From NCBI RefSeq assembly GCF_949774925.1, contig NZ_OX458932.1, positions 2,232,001 to 2,296,000 on the forward strand: a stretch of DNA of 64,000 nt. Reading direction: 5' to 3'. Of this stretch, positions 9,345-15,746 are shown piece after piece. The stretch is from Candidatus Methylacidiphilum fumarolicum. GTDB lineage: Bacteria; Verrucomicrobiota; Verrucomicrobiia; Methylacidiphilales; Methylacidiphilaceae. The translations under genes were made by a program, and so were the position numbers. Position 1 is the first letter of the stretch. The number at the start of each line of letters is the position of its first letter. The notes under the pieces were generated by a model. The model was not told the DNA's origin and searched no databases. It was given only the letters and a program-made list of their open reading frames with translations.

Positions 9345-9534
9345 AAATATTCTTGATCGCCAACGAGAATTAGTCTATGACAAGCTTGTTTCTTATTTTT
9401 CTTCCTTGCCTGTGATCAAAAACAGCTGAGATTAGTTTTTTTTCAGAACTTTCTTTTTTGGTGTCTTGCTTGGAAAGAAGAGAGCCATAGAACATTTTAT
9501 GCAACCTAAAAAAAACCAATCTACATCTAGACCC

Positions 9535-9861
9535 ATGAAAACGATTTTGCTCTTAATTATTTCCAACATATTCATGACTTTGGCATGGTATCTGCACTTG
9601 AAATTCAGACACAAGCCTTTGCCTACAGCCATTATGATGAGTTGGGGACTAGCCTTCTTTGAATATATTTTTCAGGTACCAGCCAATAGAATTGGATCGT
9701 ATTCTTTTAGCGTGACTCAACTGAAGGTGCTTCAAGAATGCATTACTCTTGCAGTCTTTACCCTGCTTGCTTGGATCATTTTCAAAGAATCCCCTAGCTG
9801 GAATCTCTTTATTGCCTATCTGTTAATCATAGGAGCGGTATTCTTCGCTTTTAAAGGATAA
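9535..9861 (+). CDS. Small four-helix membrane protein, DMT superfamily (DUF486)
   Basis: This 108-residue protein has four hydrophobic helices and the sequence style of the DUF486 (DMT_6) family, including FFEYIFQVPANRIGS in the middle. These proteins are small relatives of drug/metabolite transporters; their substrate is unknown. I chose the ATG at 9535, giving MKTILLLIISN, because family members start directly with the first helix. The frame is open 23 codons further back to a non-conserved, charged leader with another ATG at 9499. Neither ATG has a strong ribosome-binding site. The gene stands alone; about 200 bases downstream the IS605-type element begins. Confidence 0.75.
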   Translation: MKTILLLIISNIFMTLAWYLHLKFRHKPLPTAIMMSWGLAFFEYIFQVPANRIGSYSFSVTQLKVLQECITLAVFTLLAWIIFKESPSWNLFIAYLLIIGAVFFAFKG

Positions 9862-10060
9862 AAATAGAAAAACCACCTAATCAACCATTTAGGATCTCAA
9901 GAATTTGAAAAAAATAGAAGACCCCCGAAAGTCTTTTTCTAAATACCGAATAGTATGCTCTTTTGAAGTCTATCGTCTGATAGAGTTATAGCCTTTGAGA
10001 TAGATCGGCTTTACGAAAAATAGCCCATATACCACTAGATAAAATACATAATGATAGATG

Positions 10061-10250
10061 TGACACTCTCAACCCGCTGAAGCGGGTGAGCTTCTAGCTA
10101 GTACGCACGGCTTGTGGGCGGTTCCCGTGGGGAACCCGCTGACGAATCATAGCCGTTTGAGGCCGTACTTCAGCTAGACAACGTTGGCCTGTTGTCCAGG
10201 CTACACCTGCTTCCAGGCTGCCGGTTATTCATCCTGGCGGCCCGCCCTTG
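10061..10250 (-). ncRNA. Candidate omega-RNA / right end of the IS605-type element
   Basis: In IS605 elements the 3' end of tnpB and the right end encode the omega-RNA that guides TnpB. Here, reading the minus strand, the tnpB remnant is followed by a perfect six-base-pair hairpin (ACCCGC / GCGGGT, loop of four, plus-strand 10072-10087). Then comes a tail ending in GTCAC near 10061. The hairpin plus GTCAC end resembles the orphan copy at 15.65 kb. With tnpB inactivated, any RNA made here would be a relic unless another TnpB uses it. The left boundary of the RNA is a guess. Confidence 0.45.
10072..10087. repeat. Perfect hairpin at the right end of the IS605-type element
   Basis: ACCCGC and GCGGGT pair perfectly around a TGAA loop. 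Such subterminal hairpins are the recognition sites for the Y1 transposase of IS200/IS605 elements and also form the last stem of omega-RNA. It sits about 10 bases inside the likely element end. Confidence 0.7.
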
Positions 10251-11390
10251 CAGAGGGTCTGGTCGCAGATAGGTGAAGCGCATTGGAAATGGCATCACCT
10301 GACCGAAGGCCAGCGGGTGCCTGTTGACGCCGCCGACCACATCCCGGTGGCCCTAAAAGCCACATTTAGACCATCGCCAGTTCCGCCCATTGGGCTTATG
10401 GCGATGGCCGCATTCCGGACACCGGCTGGAGGTGTCCCGTTCCTCCCCGGTGAAGCACGCAATGCGGATTTGCTCTACTTCTGCTTCAAATAGTCCAAAT
10501 CCTTACCATATTCCCACTGGCTCATCCGCTGGTTGGGACGGCGTCTACAGGCGCCGCAACGTACTCCATCCGGGTTACCAGCGAAGATGGATTGAATTCC
10601 ATGATACAGGTAAAAGTCTATGATCTTCCGGATACCTTTATGATGCAGGTCGCAAATCCGGCGTTTATGACGCAGCGTGCGCTTCGCTCTGGCTCGTCCG
10701 AGCTTGCGCATTCGCCGGCTGCCCTTCCTGCATCGGAAGCGCTTTTTTTGGATTTCTCCGAGTTGCTTACTGCGTAGCCGTTTGATGGTTCGCAAGACTT
10801 TCCCGGAAACGACTAGAGTGTTCCCATTGTTGGAGACAATGATGGCCTGGTGAATTTGGCCGGAAATCCACCGTGGCACACTGTTCCGTGGGCTCTTGCA
10901 AGTTCGGATCAGCTGCCGATTCGACCAAGGTTATGTGCCATTCGTTGGGCAGGTCATTCCAGAGGATCAGGCAAGCGGATTTATGCAAAAGCCAAGCGGG
11001 ACGCGGCAATATCAGAAACGATCCTCCTCGTCCCATAGGGAGAACGATCCGCTTTTCCTTTATTCCCATTGGTTAGGCCGGCCAACATGAGAGGGGAAAA
11101 GCGCTTGTCCTTATATGGATAATAGATAGTCCTGCGGCCATCGCTGCGGTTCCTGCGAACTGCTTCCACGGCTGCGTCGAAGGCGCGAAAGATCTGTTGG
11201 ACCCTTTGGGCATGCAAGGCGTAACACCTCGGGCGGTGGCTTTGTGATATTTATCGCGTCTGGGCCATGGCGCATTCGTCTTGCGAGCCTTGAAATGCAC
11301 GTTCCGACACGTCTCCCAGACCTTGACCGCATCCAACTTGCCTTGCTGAATGATGGGGAGCCTCTCTTTTGGAGATACACTTCAGGGATA
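10170..11390 (-). pseudogene. tnpB: TnpB (IS605 OrfB) RNA-guided nuclease, disrupted
   Basis: TnpB is the RNA-guided RuvC-type nuclease of IS605 elements and the ancestor of Cas12. Fragments in all three minus-strand frames line up in the correct order. They are an N-terminal part (KLDAVKVWETCRNVHF, near 11.3 kb), a middle part (YYPYKDKRFSPL, near 11.1 kb), the first RuvC motif (ATVD, near 10.9 kb), a central helical part with KGSRRMRKLGRARAKR, NQRMSQWEYGK, a zinc ribbon with CPECGHRHKPNGR, and the final RuvC motif GHRDVVGGVN. Frameshifts separate these pieces. The zinc ribbon runs into an in-frame TAG exactly where relatives have the FEGH glutamate. It therefore cannot make a full nuclease. 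The end is taken at the TGA at 10170-10172 and the beginning is approximate. Confidence 0.85.
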
Positions 11391-11427
11391 GGAGGCGGAT
11401 CCGTTCTATAGGTGTTATCTTCGCGCT

Positions 11428-11840
11428 ATGACTGATCCATTGCAAACCGGAAAAACGCAATGGGTGCATTATCAGCTCGCCTATCACTTTGTATGGATAC
11501 CAAAATACCGTCGCAGAATTCTATTCGGTGAAATGGAGGCGGCCTGCAAGGCTCTGCTCGCCGAATGCTGCCGGCAACACGGCTTTCGGCTGCCAGTTTT
11601 GAGAACGGACATCGACCAGGGGCATTGCTTCGTATCGGCCCCGCCTCGTTGAGCGACTTCATCGATCGTGGGATTCCTTAAGAGTTACATGTTCCGTGGG
11701 GCTCTCAGGAGAGCATCCCGAAGCTCAAGACCCTCCGTAGCCGGGAAAATCTATGGACGCAAGCCTATTATGTGGGAGCGGCTAGGGCAGTATCGGTAGA
11801 AGTCATTCGTCGTTACATCGCGGCATGCCAAGGCAAATAA
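11428..11840 (+). pseudogene. tnpA: TnpA, Y1 transposase of IS200/IS605, disrupted
   Basis: The first 74 codons match the IS200/IS605 Y1 transposase closely (YHFVWIPKYRRRIL, then CFVSAPPR), but a TGA at 11650-11652 ends the frame. Downstream the homology continues in another frame to a TAA at 11838-11840, with NLWTQAYYVGAARAVS and VIRRYIAACQGK. This segment still contains the aromatic YY where the catalytic Tyr of the family lies. The HUH metal-binding motif, normally DHVHLFVS, reads DQGHCFVS, so the first His is lost. The enzyme is inactive on two counts. It starts about 40 bases from the tnpB remnant and is transcribed away from it, the classic IS605 order. Confidence 0.88.
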
Positions 11841-11862
11841 CCATAGGTTGTGGCGCTCTCAT

Positions 11863-11885
11863 CCCAATCCCCTAAAGGGAATGGG
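11863..11885. repeat. Imperfect hairpin at the left end of the IS605-type element
   Basis: CCCA-A-TCCC and GGGA-A-TGGG pair over eight base pairs with one A-A mismatch around a five-base loop. It lies about 20 bases after the end of the tnpA remnant, where the left-end recognition hairpin of an IS605-type element is expected. Confidence 0.55.
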
Positions 11886-11966
11886 TAATCCCAAGCCGTT
11901 TTATAAACCCAGAAAAGAAAACGGAGGCTCTAAGCTCTCCACCGGAAAAGCTCTTTTTTTTCCTTA

Positions 11967-12620
11967 TTATTGGGCATCATGAGGAGAAAGAGGAATAGGA
12001 GGCTTTTGTTTTTCAGAAGGGGCTGTCTGATTCTTTTCTTCTGAATCTAGTGTATAGTTTTCTATTTGCTGATAATTTGATGGGACAACAAAAAGCTCCT
12101 CAGGCTGTGGACCCACTTTATAATCCTTCCACTCAACCAATACATTTCCTTTTTCTGGCATTATTTGAACCGGTGCTCCAGTCTCCTTCCCAATCCAAAA
12201 AGTGGCTTTTCCCGCTTTGGATTCCATCAAGTATTTATCGCAAAGCACCCCTTGAAGCGTATCGGTACCAACCGAAGTCCATTTAGCAGTAGGATCTCCT
12301 GGGGTTATATCGAAAAGGGGTGTTTCCTCTTTGACAGGATGTTCAAAATAAATTCTTTCATCTGGAAAAAGAGTATAAATCGTCTTTTTGTCTTTACGTA
12401 TTATATTGATCTGTTGCTGCACTCCCGTCGGTCCTTCAACTCTAATTTTATCTCCATCAACAAAGATCTTTTGAACAATTTCGCCTCCTCCGACTTTAAT
12501 AATTTGCATTACGGAAAATTGCTTAGGTAAGCTAAAAGGTCTTTGTGCAAAGGCAACAAAAGAACTACTGACTACAAAAGAAAAAACCGCTAATAAAAAT
12601 AAACCCACCCTTTTCATCAT
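11967..12620 (-). CDS. Secreted protein of unknown function (DUF4412-like)
   Basis: The 217-residue product starts with a classic signal peptide: MMKR, a hydrophobic core (VGLFLLAVFSFVVSSS) and a likely cleavage after AFA before Gln. The mature part is beta-rich with FVDGDKIRVEG, DKKTIYTLFPDERIYFEH and LCDKYLMES. This resembles DUF4412/LolA-like periplasmic proteins that measure or bind hydrophobic partners. I do not know its function. The C-terminus is polar and proline-rich. The frame is open 28 codons further upstream, but that part overlaps the RibD-like gene and is not signal-like. I therefore prefer the double ATG at 12620/12617, preceded by AAAAAAGAA. It follows the RibD-like gene by 52 nt on the same strand. 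Confidence 0.7.
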   Translation of the reverse strand: MMKRVGLFLLAVFSFVVSSSFVAFAQRPFSLPKQFSVMQIIKVGGGEIVQKIFVDGDKIRVEGPTGVQQQINIIRKDKKTIYTLFPDERIYFEHPVKEETPLFDITPGDPTAKWTSVGTDTLQGVLCDKYLMESKAGKATFWIGKETGAPVQIMPEKGNVLVEWKDYKVGPQPEELFVVPSNYQQIENYTLDSEEKNQTAPSEKQKPPIPLSPHDAQ

Positions 12621-12672
12621 TTCTTTTTTATATAGTAACAGAAACACAACTTCTAGAAGATAATGAAACAAC

Positions 12673-13119
12673 TTAAGGTTCAGCAATGTTATAATGACAA
12701 GCACAACCTTCGGGAAAAACTCTCCAACAATCCAAATGCCACTTCATTTTTTTATCCATCCAATCAACTTCTCCAATAAGACATTGCTTCCTTTCAAAAT
12801 AAAAGGAAGGAATCCATAACAATGAAATCCTTTGGACGACTCCTGCTAGCAAAGCCATTTTATTGGCCTCAGGAGAACCTAAAAGAAAAAAGGGATTACT
12901 TCTGGCTATAATCTCTTTAAAAGCTTTAAGACTGATTGGTTGTAACCGAATAAATTGGTCTTCATCTAAACGAACCGGAAGATCTGTAAAGAGAGTAACG
13001 GGGCTAGCCTCCAAAGGTAATAATCTATGACAAAGCAAAGAAGTAGGAAAATCATTGCTGAGGAATTTGCCATCCAGGCTGATAGCTGCAAGCAAGGTAC
13101 AAGCTGCTTTAATCCTCAT
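12673..13119 (-). CDS. Small RibD C-terminal / dihydrofolate-reductase-fold-like protein
   Basis: The 148 residues begin MRIKAACTLLAAISLDGKF, which matches the first strand of RibD C-terminal (DHFR-like) reductases, usually written as ASLDGKI. Later, FLLGSPEANKMALLAGVVQRISLLWIPS resembles their GGPxLxxxLLxxGLVDELxLxxxP segment. It lacks the N-terminal deaminase of RibD and is shorter than the ~200-residue reductase domain, so the substrate and even catalysis are uncertain. I chose the ATG at 13119, which overlaps the fmt stop by 11 nt and implies translational coupling. The frame extends eight codons upstream to another possible start. A free-standing reductase for pteridine or riboflavin precursors is a possibility only. 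Confidence 0.55.
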   Translation of the reverse strand: MRIKAACTLLAAISLDGKFLSNDFPTSLLCHRLLPLEASPVTLFTDLPVRLDEDQFIRLQPISLKAFKEIIARSNPFFLLGSPEANKMALLAGVVQRISLLWIPSFYFERKQCLIGEVDWMDKKMKWHLDCWRVFPEGCACHYNIAEP

Positions 13120-14068
13120 CTTTTTGTCCCAAAATCGTGCCAATGGCTAGTCTTGCCCCACGAGCAAAGTCAGCCGCATGCATTTTCTTCCTTCCTTCGA
13201 GTTGAACTTCTCTTAACAACAGACCGCCAACACGCCCTGCAGCGACTAAAACTCCATGCTTATCTATGCGCACAACTTCCCCTGGACTCCCTCTAGCCCG
13301 ATGAGAAATAATTACTTTGTAAATTTTTAGGATCTTTTTCTCCTCTCCTATCTTCAACGTAGTATAAGCCACAGGCCATGGATTAAAAGCCCTGACCATT
13401 GCATCAATTTCCTGTTTATCTTTTGTCCAATCGATCAGCGCCTCCTCTTTCTTTATTTTTTTTGCATAAGAAGCCAGTGCATGATCCTGAGGAATCCGCG
13501 GCGCTTTCCCAGCCTTTATCGCCTCCAGAGACTGAATAATCAATCGTGCCCCTAATTCGGCAAGACGATCATGCAATGATTCAGCCGTGTCATTCGAACG
13601 AATTAATAGCTTTTCACTTGTTAAAATATCACCCGTATCTATCCCCTCATCCATCCAAATGACAGTTACACCCGTCTCTTTATCCATGTTCTTTATAGCA
13701 GCTTGGATTGGCGATGCCCCTCTATATTTAGGAAGAAGCGATCCATGGATGTTCAAAATCCCAATAGAAGGAATCTTAAGTACCTCCTTAGACAATATCT
13801 GTCCATAGTCACAAACAACAATGACTTCGGGTTTTAGGAACTGAATTTGCTGGATGGAACCGGCAGAATTAATATTTTCAGGTTGAAAAACCCATAAATG
13901 TAATTTCAGGGCAGCTCTTTTGATAGGAGAAGGTAAAAGCTCTTTTTGTCTGCCAAAAGGTCGATCCGCCTGAGTAATAACCCCAGGAATTGTGTATCTC
14001 CCATCCAAAGCTATAGCTTCCAGACTTGGAACACCAAAATCTCCTGTACCAATAAACACTACTCTCAT
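13109..14068 (-). CDS. fmt: Methionyl-tRNA formyltransferase
   Basis: Fmt transfers a formyl group from 10-formyltetrahydrofolate to the initiator Met-tRNA. The 319 residues match the family length. The N-terminal Rossmann-type domain has FIGTGDFGVPSLEAI, and the catalytic signature NIHGSLLPKYRGASPIQAAI is intact. The active-site Asp lies in the MDEGIDTGDIL segment. The C-terminal OB-like domain follows from about residue 205. The start ATG at 14068 is the natural family start (MRVVFIGTG). It is the first gene of a minus-strand trio with the RibD-like and the secreted protein. Deformylase (def), often next to fmt, is not visible here. Confidence 0.95.
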   Translation of the reverse strand: MRVVFIGTGDFGVPSLEAIALDGRYTIPGVITQADRPFGRQKELLPSPIKRAALKLHLWVFQPENINSAGSIQQIQFLKPEVIVVCDYGQILSKEVLKIPSIGILNIHGSLLPKYRGASPIQAAIKNMDKETGVTVIWMDEGIDTGDILTSEKLLIRSNDTAESLHDRLAELGARLIIQSLEAIKAGKAPRIPQDHALASYAKKIKKEEALIDWTKDKQEIDAMVRAFNPWPVAYTTLKIGEEKKILKIYKVIISHRARGSPGEVVRIDKHGVLVAAGRVGGLLLREVQLEGRKKMHAADFARGARLAIGTILGQKDED

Positions 14069-14230
14069 TCTCTAATATTATTCCATGCCATTGTTGGTTT
14101 TTTTTAAAAAGACTTTCTTTTTAAATATTACCAAAGGTAGAATCAAATCTATACTTTTTAGTTCTTTTTTAACCAATACACACCCTGTTCTTTCTTTAGA
14201 TGAAAAAGGTCTTCATTATTTATTTATCCA

Positions 14231-15211
14231 ATGAAAAATCAAGGATCTGCTTTACCAATAGAAAATGCAATCGAAAAGGCGATAGAACTGTTGCGGAAAG
14301 GAGAAGTTGTTGCTATCCCTACTGAAACGGTCTACGGCCTGGCTGCAGATGCACTCAATTCCGAAGCTGTAGCCCGACTGTTTGAACTTAAAAAAAGGCC
14401 TAAAATAGATCCGGTCATTGTCCACTGTTATGGTGCAAGCCATGTTTTTGCCTTTGTTCGGAACCTTCCAGAACCAGCTAGGTTACTCGCTACTACGTAT
14501 TGGCCAGGTCCCCTTACTTTGGTTTTAGAAAAAAAAGATTCGATTCCTGACATTGTTTCGGCTGGGCTTCCTTTTGCTGGATTTAGGGTACCCAAACATC
14601 CTCTAACCCTAAAACTAATCGAAAAACTTGGTAGACCACTGGCAGCGCCTAGTGCAAACAGATTTGGGAAAATTAGTCCTACGACTGCACAAGCAGTCTT
14701 CGAAGAATTCAACCATCTGATTCCTTTAATTCTTGACGGGGGGCCATGTCCAGTGGGTATTGAATCGACAGTCATTTCGTTTGCTCATGACCCTCCTTTG
14801 TTGCTCCGATACGGTGCCATTACTAAAGAGGAAATAGAAAAGAGAATAGGTCCATTGACCGTCCCTGCTCCCAATACAGCATGGAACTTAGCACCTGGCC
14901 GATTCCCTAAACACTATGCTCCCTCAGTCCCAGTGGAAATTATTTCCTCCCTCTCAGAGATTCCCTATTGGAAAAGAAAAAACGCTGGCCTGATTTTCTG
15001 GGGAAGAGAGGAAACGTCAGGATTCAAAGTTGTCAAAAATCTTTCCAAAGAAAAATCACTAATCGAAGCAGCCGCAAATTTTTTTCAAATGCTTCGAGAA
15101 TTGGACAAAAGCAGTATAGAAAAAATCTATGCGTTACTCCTGCCAGAGGAAGGTCTAGGAAAAGCCATTAATGAAAGAATCAAAAAAGCGGCTGGCTCCT
15201 CCTCGCCATAG
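14231..15211 (+). CDS. tsaC: L-threonylcarbamoyladenylate synthase (two-domain Sua5/YwlC type)
   Basis: The enzyme makes threonylcarbamoyl-AMP from threonine, bicarbonate and ATP, the first step of the t6A37 tRNA modification. The 326 residues include a YrdC domain (about 10-210) with IPTETVYGLAADA, KKRPKIDPVIVH, APSANRFGKISPT and GIESTV. A linker with APGRFPKHYAP follows, then the C-terminal Sua5 domain. The linker is characteristic of the two-domain Sua5/YwlC branch rather than single-domain E. coli TsaC. It is divergent from fmt and monocistronic. Downstream lie the omega-RNA-like repeats. Confidence 0.92.
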   Translation: MKNQGSALPIENAIEKAIELLRKGEVVAIPTETVYGLAADALNSEAVARLFELKKRPKIDPVIVHCYGASHVFAFVRNLPEPARLLATTYWPGPLTLVLEKKDSIPDIVSAGLPFAGFRVPKHPLTLKLIEKLGRPLAAPSANRFGKISPTTAQAVFEEFNHLIPLILDGGPCPVGIESTVISFAHDPPLLLRYGAITKEEIEKRIGPLTVPAPNTAWNLAPGRFPKHYAPSVPVEIISSLSEIPYWKRKNAGLIFWGREETSGFKVVKNLSKEKSLIEAAANFFQMLRELDKSSIEKIYALLLPEEGLGKAINERIKKAAGSSSP

Positions 15212-15381
15212 AGAGTTAAAGAACAGCTACTAAGACCCTCATTGCAGCTTGTTGCCTACTCTTCTCCATATATTTGCATCTTTCTTCTCTGGCAGAATGA
15301 ACAACATCAAAGCAGTGGCCAAGTCCTTGGTGGTATGGCCATGGGAATATAAAGAAATGCCACTTGGAAGCCTGAAGGATT

Positions 15382-15493
15382 TGGTTGTGTGTTCTACAGT
15401 CTTGAGCCTATGGAGAGGAAAAGGCTCAGAGCTTGGGAGAACATTTACGAGTGAACGCCGGGAAAGCCCATACTTTTAAGAGTGGCGAGAAGA
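15382..15493 (+). repeat. Omega-RNA/right-end-like sequence, diverged copy A
   Basis: This segment parallels copy B in order: a GGTTGTGTG start, a GCCTATGGAGAGGA block, and an end reading GGAAAGCCCATACTTTTAAG then AGTGGCGAGAAG. The same landmarks are recognisable in copy B. It is more decayed, with a weaker terminal hairpin, and is shorter in the middle. No tnpB precedes it; a frame at 15298-15479 overlaps it but has no recognisable motif. Confidence 0.4.
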
Positions 15494-15522
15494 GGCGGCT
15501 TCATTAAGTTACAAATTTCTAA

Positions 15523-15683
15523 TGGTTGTGTTATAACACCTGGCCGTAGGGCTGGACCGGTCCGAACTAATGCCTCTGGAGAAGGAGACCGCTGCACGGA
15601 TACTGGGGGGTAACCCTGCTATTCGTGTAAGTTTCCTTCGGTGAAAGAGGAAGCCCACTCTTTTAAAGGTGGGAGGAGGTCAC
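15523..15683 (+). ncRNA. Orphan omega-RNA / IS605 right-end-like sequence, copy B
   Basis: The segment has the look of the 3' end of a tnpB transcript: CCGGTCCGAACTAATGCCTC, TGGAGAAGGAGACC, CACGGATACTGGGGGG, GTGTAAGTTTCCTTCGGTGA, and the terminal hairpin CCCAC(T)CTTT / AAAGGTGGG followed by GGAGGTCAC. The hairpin plus GTCAC end is shared with the IS605-type element at 10 kb. It is far more GC-balanced than the flanks. No complete tnpB lies upstream, so it is either a relic of a deleted element or a solo RNA that another TnpB could use. The identification rests on pattern memory and not on a covariance search. Confidence 0.45.
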
Positions 15684-15746
15684 GCTGAAACTATTCTTGA
15701 TCTTTGTGTGGGAAGGAGAAAGTCTAAAGGAAGTGTATCAAAACAA

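Larger units (their letters stand above)
10061..11890. mobile_element. Inactivated IS605-type element (divergent tnpA and tnpB remnants)
   Basis: This segment is clearly richer in G and C than its surroundings. It carries remnants of both IS200/IS605 genes in the family's divergent order: tnpB on the minus strand and tnpA on the plus strand, starting close to each other near 11.4 kb. A perfect hairpin lies by the tnpB end (10072-10087) and an imperfect one by the tnpA end (11863-11885), as expected for the right and left ends. Both genes are broken by stops and frameshifts, so the element cannot move by itself. Outer limits are approximate because this family makes no terminal inverted repeats or target duplications. 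Base composition suggests arrival by horizontal transfer. Confidence 0.85.

Noticed and set aside
10248-11652. Many short frames on both strands inside the IS605-type element
   Set aside because: They are fragments or antisense shadows of the broken tnpA and tnpB; GC-rich DNA produces long chance frames.
15249-15479. 76-codon frame upstream of and over omega-RNA-like copy A
   Set aside because: No TnpB C-terminal motif is visible and the frame overlaps a structured noncoding-like repeat, so I did not call it a gene.
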